A stretch of DNA of 64,000 nt from Plantibacter sp. PA-3-X8. Its GTDB lineage: Bacteria; Actinomycetota; Actinomycetes; Actinomycetales; Microbacteriaceae. The stretch covers positions 434,001 through 498,000 of the forward strand of contig NZ_CP033107.1 in the NCBI RefSeq assembly GCF_003856975.1. Reading direction: 5' to 3'. Under the pieces are notes generated by a model. That model did not search any database, was not told where the DNA came from, and saw only the letters and a list, made by a program, of their open reading frames with translations. Both the position numbers and the translations under genes were made by a program. This document shows, piece by piece, positions 34,117 through 42,258 of this stretch. Position 1 is the stretch's first letter; every line of letters begins with the position of its first letter.

Positions 34117-34668
34117 TCACCAGTCGCTCGGTGCCGACGCCTTCGTGGGCGGCAGGGCGACATCCCTCGCCCACTGCGCCTGCCACGCAGGGAGGTCGGT
34201 TGGAGCCGGGCCGGTGAGCTCGATGAGCTCCGAGAGCGCCACCACGCCGCCCGAGCGCTTGAGGAACCGACCTCGCACGAGGGCCTGGGTGTAGATCTCT
34301 CCGCCCACGACCACCCGGTGTTCGATGAACACACCCTTGTCGTCATAGCCCGTGACCCGGGTCTCGACGGCGAAACGCTGCCAGGGCTGCAGCGACTTCC
34401 GGAAGGTGATGCTCTCGCTCGACACCACCGGGTACCAGCCCAGGCGCTTGAAGCGATCCCAGAGTCCGTTCCGGATCAGGAGGTCGAACCGGCCGAGGTC
34501 GAAGATCGACAGGTAGACACCGTTGTTCATGTGGCCGAGGACGTCGAGGTCGGTCGGCAGCACGCGCAACCGGATCCGTCCGACGTCCCAGGTGTCGAGG
34601 CGCTCGCCGCGACGGGCTCGACGGCGGGACTGCAGGAACATGGCGATGGTGCGGAAGATGAGGTGCAC
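34117..34668 (-). CDS. Acyl-CoA thioesterase, 4HBT hot-dog family
   Basis: 183-residue hot-dog-fold protein hydrolysing acyl-CoA thioesters. The family motif is LPTDLDVLGHMNNGVYLSIF, with the Asp and His-Met-Asn-Asn of the 4-hydroxybenzoyl-CoA thioesterase group. GRFDLLIRNGLWDRFKRLG and SSESITFRKSLQPWQRF are typical of actinobacterial members. The GTG at 34668 is chosen because TACGGT lies seven bases upstream and the family N-terminus begins HLIFR; the in-frame ATG further upstream would add Arg-rich residues without an RBS. Acyl substrate unknown. It sits between genes for exported proteins, with no clear functional tie. Confidence 0.75.
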   Translation of the reverse strand: MHLIFRTIAMFLQSRRRARRGERLDTWDVGRIRLRVLPTDLDVLGHMNNGVYLSIFDLGRFDLLIRNGLWDRFKRLGWYPVVSSESITFRKSLQPWQRFAVETRVTGYDDKGVFIEHRVVVGGEIYTQALVRGRFLKRSGGVVALSELIELTGPAPTDLPAWQAQWARDVALPPTKASAPSDW

Positions 34669-34792
34669 GGATGCGACCGTATCCCGCCGGCGCGGCGTCA
34701 TGCACCACGGTTGTCCTGACTCGACAACACCCGGGTCCTGGGACGCCTGGCGACGTGTGGCGTTCGACACACCCGGGCCGGATCGCCGACGG

Positions 34793-35227
34793 TCAGTCAG
34801 CGGCGACGGTGTTGCCCTCCCCGCTGTCGGTGACCACCGGCGCCGACGAGGTCGCGACCTTGTTGCCGTTGGCTCCCTCGACGAACGTGACGTTGTCGAC
34901 GGTCGAGACGTTCACGAGGGTGATCGAGCTGTTGAACGAGAGGTTCACGACGGCTCCCGTCACGGTCACGATGCTGTTGGAGGCCTCCACGACGACGTTC
35001 TCGCAGTCGCCGTCGATGGTCACGTTCGAGCTGTCGTCGACAATGGTCGCCGTGCCGTCGACGCACTCACCGGCGACGTCGGGGATCGTGTACTCGGAAC
35101 CGGTGGTGGATTCGGCGGCAGCCGTCGGTGACGCGCTCGTCGTCGACGTCGCATCCGCGTCGGTGCATCCGGCGAGGGCGATGACGGCGAGGCCCGCGGC
35201 GGCGAGGAGGGTGGGTTGCTTGGACAT
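34793..35227 (-). CDS. DUF3060 lipoprotein
   Basis: 144-residue predicted lipoprotein. The signal ends in VIALAGC with Cys21 as the lipidation site, followed by a Ser/Thr/Ala-rich spacer (about 22-45). The rest resembles DUF3060: repeated short beta strands (VDGTATIVDDSSNVTIDGDC ... VVVEASNSIVTVTG) suggestive of a small beta-solenoid. GGAGCACC precedes the ATG. It lies downstream of the larger Ig-like gene on the same strand, but a strong hairpin between them suggests separate transcription. Function unknown. Confidence 0.8.
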   Translation of the reverse strand: MSKQPTLLAAAGLAVIALAGCTDADATSTTSASPTAAAESTTGSEYTIPDVAGECVDGTATIVDDSSNVTIDGDCENVVVEASNSIVTVTGAVVNLSFNSSITLVNVSTVDNVTFVEGANGNKVATSSAPVVTDSGEGNTVAAD

Positions 35228-35262
35228 GGGTGCTCCTTCGGAGGCTCGGTAGGGGGAAGCAG

Positions 35263-35302
35263 GGGCCGCCGGCCCGGTGCAGTGACACCGGCCAGGCGGC
35301 CC
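35263..35302 (-). terminator. Terminator hairpin after the second Ig-like gene
   Basis: GGGCCGCCGGCCCGGTG (35263-35279) pairs with CACCGGCCAGGCGGCCC (35286-35302) at 15 of 17 positions around a 6-base loop, starting 10 bases downstream of the stop at 35313. Confidence 0.75.
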
Positions 35303-35312
35303 GAAGGTCAGC

Positions 35313-37139
35313 TCACTGGGTGAGGGTGAAGTCGTACGCGGACGAGGCGATGACCTTGCCGCCGACGGTCTCGGTCACCGCGCCGCCGGAATAGCGCGCC
35401 GGGAGATAGTCACGCGGCCAGATGATGGTCCACTTCCCGGTCCGCGGGTCGGCGATCGCGGAGCCGAGGTCGGTGCCCCACGCGCCCGTGATCTGCACCC
35501 GCGCCCCGGGGTTCGCCGCACCGGTGAACACCGGCCTGGTGCCGGTGAGGGTGTCGCCGACTCTCGGCGAGGTGACGACGAGTCGGGGCTGGACGATCGT
35601 GAAGTCGTAGACGAAGGTGTGCGTCGGCACCCCGTCCACGAACTGCTTCACGGTGCCTCCGGCATACCTGCTCGGGAGGAGGCTCTTGTTCCACGTGATC
35701 GACCACGCACCGCTCGCGTCGACCTGATCGACGACCCCGAGGACATCGCCCCACGCGCCACGGATCTCGACGCGCGACCCCGGCTCGCCGGTCCCACGGA
35801 ACACTGGGGTCGTCTCAGTGATCGTCTCGCCGCGCCTCGGCGACTCGACCACCAGAGGGGCGATCGGCTCGTCCGGTGCCCGGACGATGTTCGCCGTGAA
35901 GTCGGCGATCGTGATGCGGGAGGAACCGTAGGTGACCTTGCCGCCCGTGGCCTCGCCGACAGGAGCGTCGTCGTTCGCCCGCAGCGTGAACCTCAGCGAC
36001 GTCGTGCCGACCGGCAGCGTGCCTCCGATGCCCAACGCGTCGAGCGTGAAGGCCGGGTGGTCGACCGCGGTGATCCGCGTGTTCGCTGGGTGGTAGACGT
36101 CGATACGCTGACCACCGGCATCGGCGTTGAACGTCGCCTCCACCTCCGCGGACTCACCGGGGGCGAGCGTCGGTCTGGGGATCGAGGCGCCGGGCGCGAG
36201 CGGCGACGGGACCGTGAAGTCGAAACGCACCTGGACATCCGAACCGGTCCCGCTCTGGGTCGCGGTTCCCGTGTAGCGGCCGGGCTCGAGCTGGATCGAC
36301 GGAACCGACCAGGACGTCGAGTCCAAGGGGACACTGGCGCTCGCGAGCAGGGCCTGCGCGTCGGTGCGGATCGAGATGGACGATCCGGGCTGCCCGATAC
36401 CGCTGAACGTGGGGGACGGCGTGTCCACCGTGGCACCGATCGCCGGGGTCCGCAGCTCGAACGGCTCGATCGGGGCCAGCTGCGACTCCACGACGACGTC
36501 GGTGAGCGCGTCCATCGTGAGCTCGACGAAGGTGTCGTTGTCCGTCCCGCCCAAGGAGTACGGACTCGACACCGGGTACAGCGCGTAGCCGGCGACCCAC
36601 TTGTTCGAGACGTACCGCCACTCGAAGTCCTGCGACGGGGACCCCGTGCACGTCCGGGCTGCGACGAGCGCCCGGGAGCCGTCGCCGGCGGGCGTCAGGC
36701 AGAGCGTCGAGGAGGTTCCCGTGCCGGTGATCGGCCCGGCCGCACCGACGACAGGGAGGGAATACGTTCCCGCGAGCGACGCCGCTCCGCCCACCGAGGA
36801 CGAGTACAGCCGCTGGACGTTCCGACCCGACTCCGGCGCGGAGAGCCCGACGTACGCCGAGGATCCACTGGACCGGTTCTGCAGGACGAGCTTGCCGATC
36901 ACCCTCGAGATGCCTGCTGAAGGGGCCACGGCGTCCGGCGCACTGGGGACATCTCCGACTCCGGCCGCGTCACCGGATCCGTCGTCGTGCTCCTGAGGGT
37001 CGGCGATGGACCCGACGGGCGGAGCGGCGGACGCCGGGACCGACACTCCCACGGCGGTGAGCAGGATGGTCGCAGCGGCCAGGGCCGAGAGCGTGGATCG
37101 CAGGAGCCGGGAGCGCGGAGCACGAATCAGAGCAGTCAC
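35313..37139 (-). CDS. Secreted Ig-like-repeat protein (paralogue 2)
   Basis: 608-residue exported protein with an Arg-rich signal peptide ending near residue 39 (VSVPASAAP). After an acidic spacer, residues about 78-220 form a domain equivalent to that of paralogue 1, including a Cys pair and QDFEWRYV in a ricin-like arrangement (CLTPAGDGSRALVAARTC). One Ig-like module (about 226-311), a different beta-rich domain (about 312-422) and two more Ig-like modules (425-515, 518-608) follow. The last pair is nearly the same as that of paralogue 1 (both have SPRxGDTLTGTRPVFTG). No sorting signal is visible. Surface adhesion or glycan binding is the best guess. Confidence 0.75.
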   Translation of the reverse strand: MTALIRAPRSRLLRSTLSALAAATILLTAVGVSVPASAAPPVGSIADPQEHDDGSGDAAGVGDVPSAPDAVAPSAGISRVIGKLVLQNRSSGSSAYVGLSAPESGRNVQRLYSSSVGGAASLAGTYSLPVVGAAGPITGTGTSSTLCLTPAGDGSRALVAARTCTGSPSQDFEWRYVSNKWVAGYALYPVSSPYSLGGTDNDTFVELTMDALTDVVVESQLAPIEPFELRTPAIGATVDTPSPTFSGIGQPGSSISIRTDAQALLASASVPLDSTSWSVPSIQLEPGRYTGTATQSGTGSDVQVRFDFTVPSPLAPGASIPRPTLAPGESAEVEATFNADAGGQRIDVYHPANTRITAVDHPAFTLDALGIGGTLPVGTTSLRFTLRANDDAPVGEATGGKVTYGSSRITIADFTANIVRAPDEPIAPLVVESPRRGETITETTPVFRGTGEPGSRVEIRGAWGDVLGVVDQVDASGAWSITWNKSLLPSRYAGGTVKQFVDGVPTHTFVYDFTIVQPRLVVTSPRVGDTLTGTRPVFTGAANPGARVQITGAWGTDLGSAIADPRTGKWTIIWPRDYLPARYSGGAVTETVGGKVIASSAYDFTLTQ

Positions 37140-37207
37140 GAGGACCGAGGCTACTCATCTGGAATATCGCCGTGGGGGCTGCCGCCGAATCTGTGGAGAA
37201 CTCGCCC

Positions 37208-38332
37208 TCAGTCGGTCGGCACGTGCCGCTCGTCGGGCCCGACGTACTCGGACAGCGGACGGATGAGCGCGTTCGACGCGAGCTGCTCGGCGATGTGCGC
37301 CGTCCACCCGACGATCCGGGCGGCGACGAACAGCGGCGTGAACGTGGCCGTGTCGAACCCGATCAGGTTGTACGCCGGGCCCGAGGGGTAGTCCAGGTTC
37401 GGCTTGATGTTCTTCCGCGCGACCATGTCCGCTTCGAGCGTCGTGTACAGCTCGAGGATCTCGGGCTTGCCGTAGTGCTCGGCGAGCCGCTCGAGCGCCT
37501 TGAGCATCGTCGGCACGCGCGAGTCGCCGTTCTTGTAGACCCGGTGTCCGAAGCCCATGATCTTGCGCTTCTCGGCGAGCGCCGCGTCGAGCCAGGCGCT
37601 GGCCTGGTCAGCCGTCCCGATCTCGTCGAAGACGTGCATGACGGCCTCGTTCGCCCCACCGTGCAGGGCGCCCTTGAGCGCGCCGATCGCGCCGGTGACC
37701 GCCGAGTACAGGTCGCTGAGAGTCGAGGTGATGACCCTCGCGGTGAACGTCGACGCGTTGAAGGAGTGCTCCGCGTAGAGGATCATCGAGACGTCGAACG
37801 CGTCGACGACGACCGGATCGGCCTCTTCTCCGAAGGTCATGAAGAGGAAGTTCGCGCTGTAGCCGAGGTCGTCGCGCGGCGGGACGAGCTCGAGGCCGTG
37901 GCGGCGGCGCTGGTCGTAGGCGACGATCGCGGGCAGCTTCGCGTACAGGCTCGCGGCCTTCACCGCGTTGGTCTCGGGGGTGTTGGTCTCGGCGGTCGGG
38001 TCGTTCGCGCCGATCACACTGACGGCCGTGCGGAGGGCGTCCATCGGGTGGCTCTCGGTCGGGAGGAGGTCGATGGCCGCCTTGACGTTGTCGTCGAGCG
38101 CGCGCTGGCCCCGCTCCAACGCAGTGAACTCCGCGAGTTCGGCGTCCGTGGGCAGTTCACCGTTCCAGAGCAGGTACGCGACCTGCTCGAAGCTGCAGTG
38201 CTCGGCGAGCTCCTGGACCGGATACCCGCGGTAGAGCAGGGAGTTCGTCTCCGGGTTCACCTTCGAGACGCTCGTCACGTCGACGACGACGCCGGCGAGA
38301 CCCTTCTTGATGTCGCTGGTCGCTTCGGTCAT
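37208..38332 (-). CDS. prpC: 2-methylcitrate synthase / citrate synthase
   Basis: 374-residue citrate synthase-fold enzyme joining propionyl-CoA and oxaloacetate. Active-site histidines lie in LYAEHSFNASTFTAR and GFGHRVYKNGDSR, and the catalytic aspartate lies in the C-terminal IGFDTATFTPLF segment. The length of about 375 residues matches the small (PrpC) type rather than the larger Gram-negative GltA type. AAGGAG lies seven bases before the ATG. It is the last gene of prpD-prpB-prpC, so the methylcitrate role is favoured, though such enzymes often also make citrate. Confidence 0.9.
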   Translation of the reverse strand: MTEATSDIKKGLAGVVVDVTSVSKVNPETNSLLYRGYPVQELAEHCSFEQVAYLLWNGELPTDAELAEFTALERGQRALDDNVKAAIDLLPTESHPMDALRTAVSVIGANDPTAETNTPETNAVKAASLYAKLPAIVAYDQRRRHGLELVPPRDDLGYSANFLFMTFGEEADPVVVDAFDVSMILYAEHSFNASTFTARVITSTLSDLYSAVTGAIGALKGALHGGANEAVMHVFDEIGTADQASAWLDAALAEKRKIMGFGHRVYKNGDSRVPTMLKALERLAEHYGKPEILELYTTLEADMVARKNIKPNLDYPSGPAYNLIGFDTATFTPLFVAARIVGWTAHIAEQLASNALIRPLSEYVGPDERHVPTD

Positions 38333-38398
38333 GCGTTGCTCCTTTGCGTACTGCCTGCGCGCGTCCTGCGCGCGTCGGTCGAGCTTGGCACCCGGCTC

Positions 38399-38421
38399 GC
38401 CCCTCGACAAGCTCGGGGAGC
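38399..38421. repeat. Degenerate family B repeat (B5)
   Basis: GCCCCTCGACAAGCTCGGGGAG, a diverged minus-oriented copy, between prpB and prpC. It has become a short hairpin (CCCCTCGA...) and could attenuate the operon transcript. Confidence 0.6.
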
Positions 38422-38456
38422 GGAGACCCAGGTGGTGTTCACCGGCGCGGGGACAC

Positions 38457-39356
38457 CTACCGGTCGATGGTGAAGTTGAAGACCGAGGTGTCGAAGCGGT
38501 TGTAGCCCTCGTAGTCGATCAGTTCGTAGAGGTCGGCACGGTGCTGCATCTCACCGAGCTTGCTCGTGAGCGAGCCCTCGTCGTTCAGCGTGTCGAGCGC
38601 GCGACCGGCGGCGCCCATCGCGATGCGGAGGAGCGACACCGGCCAGATGACGAGGTTCACGCCCACATCGGCGAGCTGCTGAGTCGTGAACAGCTCGCTC
38701 TTGCCGAACTCCGTCATGTTGGCGAGGATCGGCACGTCGACCGCGTCGCGGACGGCGGCGAACTCCTCGAGGGACCGCATCGCCTCGGGGAAGATCGCGT
38801 CGGCTCCGGCGTCGACGAGCTGCTTGGCCCGGTCGATCGCGGCGTCGAGCCCATCGACGGCGGCGATGTCGGTGCGCGCCATGATGAGCAGGTTCGGGTC
38901 TCGCCGGGCGTCCACGGCGGCACGGATCCGGCCGAGCGCAGTGGAGGTGTCGACGACCTGCTTGCCGTCGAGGTGGCCGCAGCGCTTCGGATTGACCTGG
39001 TCCTCGATGTGGAGCCCGGCGAGCCCGGCGTCCTCGATCTCCTGGACGGTGCGTGCGACGTTCATCGGCTCCCCGAAGCCGGTGTCGGCGTCGACGATCG
39101 CGGGCAGCTCGGTCATCCGGGCGATCTGCTTGGCGCGACCGGCGACCTCGGTGAGGGTCGTCAGTCCGATGTCGGGCAGCCCGAGGTCGGCGGAGAGCAC
39201 CGCGCCGGAGATGTAGACGCCGTCGAAGCCCTTCTGTTCGATGAGCCTCGCCGAGAGCGGGTTGAACGCGCCCGGGAAGCGCAGCAGCTCACCGGTGGCG
39301 AGTCGCTCGCGGAACAGTCGGCGCTTCTCGGCCGGCGTGGTCTCGCTGTACAGCAT
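38457..39356 (-). CDS. prpB: Methylisocitrate lyase
   Basis: 299-residue enzyme of the PEP mutase/isocitrate lyase superfamily, cleaving 2-methylisocitrate to pyruvate and succinate. The catalytic motif KRCGH is present with Cys126 (NPKRCGHLDGK), together with the Mg-binding DADTGFG (89-95) and HIEDQ. Length is typical for PrpB and shorter than isocitrate lyase AceA. It lies 31 bases downstream of prpD and 124 bases before prpC; a degenerate family B repeat sits in the latter gap. Confidence 0.92.
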   Translation of the reverse strand: MLYSETTPAEKRRLFRERLATGELLRFPGAFNPLSARLIEQKGFDGVYISGAVLSADLGLPDIGLTTLTEVAGRAKQIARMTELPAIVDADTGFGEPMNVARTVQEIEDAGLAGLHIEDQVNPKRCGHLDGKQVVDTSTALGRIRAAVDARRDPNLLIMARTDIAAVDGLDAAIDRAKQLVDAGADAIFPEAMRSLEEFAAVRDAVDVPILANMTEFGKSELFTTQQLADVGVNLVIWPVSLLRIAMGAAGRALDTLNDEGSLTSKLGEMQHRADLYELIDYEGYNRFDTSVFNFTIDR

Positions 39357-39387
39357 CAGCGCAGTCCCTTCTGGAGGTCGGCCGGCA

Positions 39388-40926
39388 TCAGAACAGGCCG
39401 TTCGGGTGGGGTGCCGAGGCGAGGACCCCGGAGGCGGCCTGGATGCTCAGCTGCTTGACCTCGTCGGCGTCGAGTTCCGGGAGACGTTCGGCGAGCGCGA
39501 GGAAACGCTCGATCTCCTCCGGGTCGAGGACGTCGGCGGCGAGCGTGCGGAACTTGTGGACGTAGTCGGCGCGCGCGAACGGCCGGGCGCCGAGCGGGTG
39601 GGCGTCGGCGACGGCGATCTCGTCGACGATGGTCGACCCGTCCGTGAGCGTGATCTCGATGCGCCCGCCGAACGCCTGTTCCGCCGGGTCCAGCGAGTGG
39701 TAGCGGCGCGTCCACTCAGCGTCCTCCGCCGTCGAGATCCGGTGCCACAGCTCGACGGTGTCGGCGCGGGTGGCGCGCTCGGGACGGTAGGAGTCGACGT
39801 GGTGCCACGCGCCGTCCTGCAGCGCCACCGCGACGATGTAGGGGATGGAGTGGTCGAGCGTCTCGCGCGACGCCGTCGGGTCGTACTTCTGCGGGTCGTT
39901 CGCGCCGGAGCCGATGACGTAGTGCGTGTGGTGCGAGGTGTGGAGGACGATGCGGTCCACCTGCGGTCCCTGAGCCTGTCGAAGGGCAAAAAGCTCCGGG
40001 TGCTCGTGGTGCAGCTTGCGGGCGAGGTCGATCCACGCCTGCGCCTGGTACTCCGCCGAGTGCTCCTTCGTGAAGGAGTCGAGGATCGCGAGCTTCGGCT
40101 CACCGGCGCCGGGCAACGGGACGTCGTACGAGGCGTCGGGGCCGTCGAGCAGCCAGGCGACCACGCCGTCCTCGCCCTCGTAGACCGGCGACGGGCTGGT
40201 CTCGCCGCGCATCGCCCGGTCGACGGCCTCGACCGCCATCTTGCCGGCGAACGCGGGAGCGTGCGCCTTCCAGGTGGAGATCTCGCCCTTGCGCGACTGG
40301 CGGGTGGCCGTCGTGGTGTGGAGTGCCTGGCCGATCGCCTGGTGGATGGTGGCCTGATCGAGGCCGAGCATCGTGCCGATGCCGGCCGCGGCGCTCGGGC
40401 CGAGGTGTGCGACGTGGTCGATCTTGTGTCGGTGCAGGCTGATCGCCTTCGCGAGGTCGATCTGGATCTCGTATCCGGTCGCGATCCCGCGGACGAGGTC
40501 GGCGCCCGTGCAGCCGACGTGCTGGGCCACCGCGACGATGGGCGGGATGTTGTCGCCCGGGTGCGAGTACTCGGCGGCGAGGAAGGTGTCGTGGAAGTCG
40601 AGCTCGCGCACGGCGACGCCGTTGGCCCAGGCCGCCCATTCCGGGGAGACGCGGCGGGCGAGGTCGGGCCCGAACACGGTGGCACCGTCGCCGCCGGTGC
40701 TGACGGGGTGGCTGAGCGCCTGGGCGCGAGCCGAGGAGACGGGCCGGCGCGTGAGCGAGGCGGCTGCGACGGCGGCGTTGTCGATCACGCGGTTGATGAT
40801 CATGTCGACGACCTCGGGCGTCACCTCCACCGGATCGGTCGCGACGCGGGCGAGCTGCCAGGCGAGCTGTCCTTCGCGGGCGAGGTTCTCGTCACTGCGG
40901 TGGACGCGCAAGTGGTGCTGGATCAC
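39388..40926 (-). CDS. prpD: 2-methylcitrate dehydratase (MmgE/PrpD)
   Basis: 512-residue MmgE/PrpD-family dehydratase acting on 2-methylcitrate. Recognisable blocks are [18 protein letters not shown], the active-site region [36 protein letters not shown] and [16 protein letters not shown]. The GTG at 40926 is chosen because GAAAGGA precedes it and the family N-terminus [11 protein letters not shown] follows. Residues 314-321 read ALRQAQGP and are encoded by an intact family B repeat, apparently inserted into a surface loop between a helix and the next strand. First gene of the prp operon; a large dyad element lies upstream. Confidence 0.9.
   Translation of the reverse strand: MIQHHLRVHRSDENLAREGQLAWQLARVATDPVEVTPEVVDMIINRVIDNAAVAAASLTRRPVSSARAQALSHPVSTGGDGATVFGPDLARRVSPEWAAWANGVAVRELDFHDTFLAAEYSHPGDNIPPIVAVAQHVGCTGADLVRGIATGYEIQIDLAKAISLHRHKIDHVAHLGPSAAAGIGTMLGLDQATIHQAIGQALHTTTATRQSRKGEISTWKAHAPAFAGKMAVEAVDRAMRGETSPSPVYEGEDGVVAWLLDGPDASYDVPLPGAGEPKLAILDSFTKEHSAEYQAQAWIDLARKLHHEHPELFALRQAQGPQVDRIVLHTSHHTHYVIGSGANDPQKYDPTASRETLDHSIPYIVAVALQDGAWHHVDSYRPERATRADTVELWHRISTAEDAEWTRRYHSLDPAEQAFGGRIEITLTDGSTIVDEIAVADAHPLGARPFARADYVHKFRTLAADVLDPEEIERFLALAERLPELDADEVKQLSIQAASGVLASAPHPNGLF
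39965..39987. repeat. Full family B repeat inside prpD (B6)
   Basis: GTCCCTGAGCCTGTCGAAGG plus flanking bases matches the intergenic consensus exactly. On the coding (minus) strand it is in frame and adds about eight residues to PrpD. Confidence 0.9.
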
Positions 40927-41013
40927 GGGTGTTCCTTTCGGGTGCGGCCCGTCCGAGTGTGCTGCGGGGCGTCGCGTCCTCCAGCCTACGCCCGCGGGTC
41001 CGTGGCGCCGCAG

Positions 41014-41078
41014 CAGGAGAACCGCCCGGGAACAGGACATTTCACGTGGAATGGTCCTGCTGTCGCGCTGTTCTCCTG
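41014..41078. promoter_or_regulatory. 65-bp nested dyad element between prpD and the unknown gene
   Basis: CAGGAGAAC (41014-41022) pairs with GTTCTCCTG (41070-41078), CAGGAC (41033-41038) with GTCCTG (41054-41059), and the centre is the near-palindrome ATTTCACGTGGAAT (41039-41052). All share one centre at about 41046. It lies 88 bases upstream of prpD and 119 bases upstream of the plus-strand gene. Confidence 0.65.
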
Positions 41079-41196
41079 GCACCGTGGAATACCAGCTTCG
41101 TTCTCCGCATCCACCCAGCCCGCGTACACCGCGCATACGGCGGCCACGGACAGAGTGACACGCATACCGACCGCTGACGAACCGAAGGAGACGACC

Positions 41197-41658
41197 GTGC
41201 CGATGCACACCCCTGGGGCACCGCAGACCCCGCACCTGTTCGGCGACGTGATCCGAGCCGAGGCGCTCCACTACACCGAACTGTTCGCGGAGAAGCCGTT
41301 CGTGCCGGCCCTGCTGCTCTACTGCTCGAACGGTGCGTACCGCATCCTGTCGCCGGGCGAGGACCACCCCGGCAGTTACGTCGCCGAAGGGCCGCTGTCC
41401 GCGGAGCGGGTGCGCGTGAACTTCATCTCGTGGCCGTCCGAGGACTGGAACCGGAACGTCGCCTTCCACGTGCTCGACTTCGACCGGACGACCGGAGGGT
41501 TCACCCAGCGACTGCGGCTCCCGGGCGATCCCGAGCCGAGGCACCAGGCCGGCCGCCATACCGAGGTCACCGACCTCGGTGCCTGGGACGCGGACACGAC
41601 GTGGGAGACGGCCGAGCCGCTCCTTCACGAGACCTTCGAGGCACTCGCCGGCGGCTGA
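41197..41658 (+). CDS. Hypothetical protein
   Basis: 153-residue soluble protein I do not recognise. No signal peptide or membrane helix is visible. It contains [20 protein letters not shown] and [20 protein letters not shown] and ends with an acidic, Trp-containing tail. The GTG at 41197 is preferred because AAGGAG lies six bases upstream; an ATG at 41203 is the alternative. A 65-bp dyad element lies upstream, six 16-bp tandem repeats begin 3 bases after the stop, and a convergent XRE regulator gene follows. Divergence from prpD suggests shared regulation but gives no function. Confidence 0.65.
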   Translation: MPMHTPGAPQTPHLFGDVIRAEALHYTELFAEKPFVPALLLYCSNGAYRILSPGEDHPGSYVAEGPLSAERVRVNFISWPSEDWNRNVAFHVLDFDRTTGGFTQRLRLPGDPEPRHQAGRHTEVTDLGAWDADTTWETAEPLLHETFEALAGG

Positions 41659-41660
41659 CG

Positions 41661-41756
41661 GAGCGAGCGGTGGGGCGAGCGAGCGGTGGGCCGAGCGAGC
41701 GGTGGGCCGAGCGAGCGGTGGACGGAGCGAGCGGTGGGCCGAGCGAGCGGCTGGCC
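41661..41756. repeat. 16-bp tandem repeat, six copies
   Basis: Six consecutive units of GAGCGAGCGGTGGGCC; copies 2, 3 and 5 are identical, while copies 1, 4 and 6 differ by one or two bases. It begins directly after the stop of the hypothetical gene and lies in the convergent gap before the XRE gene. Confidence 0.9.
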
Positions 41757-41807
41757 GTCAGCGGACGGGACGAACCAGCGTGTCCGGACGATCGCCGACG
41801 GTCGGGG

Positions 41808-42140
41808 TCAGGCGGCGAGCAGCTGCGGGTCGGCCGCGGGGCGCAGCGGGGTGATCGTCGCGTCGGCGAGCGCGTCCTCGGCGAGGGGCAGCTCGACGAC
41901 GATCGGAGCCGCCGCGGTCTCGAAGCGGTCGGCGATGTCGAACATCAGCGCGTCGAGGCGGGTGCGGAGCGCGTCGGCGATGGTCACCACCACCTCGGAG
42001 GAGGCGTCCTTCCGGCCGCGTTCGATCTCCGACAGGTAGGGCGTCGAGACGGCTGCGGCGGTCGCGACGTCCTGCAGGGTGCGCCCCTGTTCGAGTCGAC
42101 GCGTGCGCAGGGCCGCGCCGAGGGCCTCGCGGTACAACAT
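41808..42140 (-). CDS. XRE-family regulator, ClgR-like
   Basis: 110-residue regulator with an XRE HTH at about 10-65 (LGAALRTRRLEQGRTLQDVA ... AVSTPYLSEIERGRKDASSE). The phrase LSEIERGRKDASSE closely resembles ClgR, the actinobacterial activator of clp protease genes, but ClgR usually lies beside pgsA/cinA, which are absent here, so this may be a paralogue. The C-terminal 45 residues are acidic and variable. AAGGAGTCGCC precedes the ATG. Convergent with the hypothetical gene; candidate to act on the 65-bp dyad element, though nothing proves it. Confidence 0.8.
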   Translation of the reverse strand: MLYREALGAALRTRRLEQGRTLQDVATAAAVSTPYLSEIERGRKDASSEVVVTIADALRTRLDALMFDIADRFETAAAPIVVELPLAEDALADATITPLRPAADPQLLAA

Positions 42141-42258
42141 GGCGACTCCTTCCGGCTGCGGGCGCGGGCTCCGTGACCGCGTGCTCTCACTGTAGGCGCG
42201 GCTCGGCCAGGCTCGGGGAGCCCGCGTTCTGCCGTCAGCGGACAGGGCGGGCCCGCCG

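Noticed and set aside
41656..41760. Tandem repeat as coding sequence extending the hypothetical protein
   Set aside because: The TGA at 41656-41658 precedes the repeat. The other frames through the repeat give only Arg/Ser/Gly-rich low-complexity peptide with no start signal.
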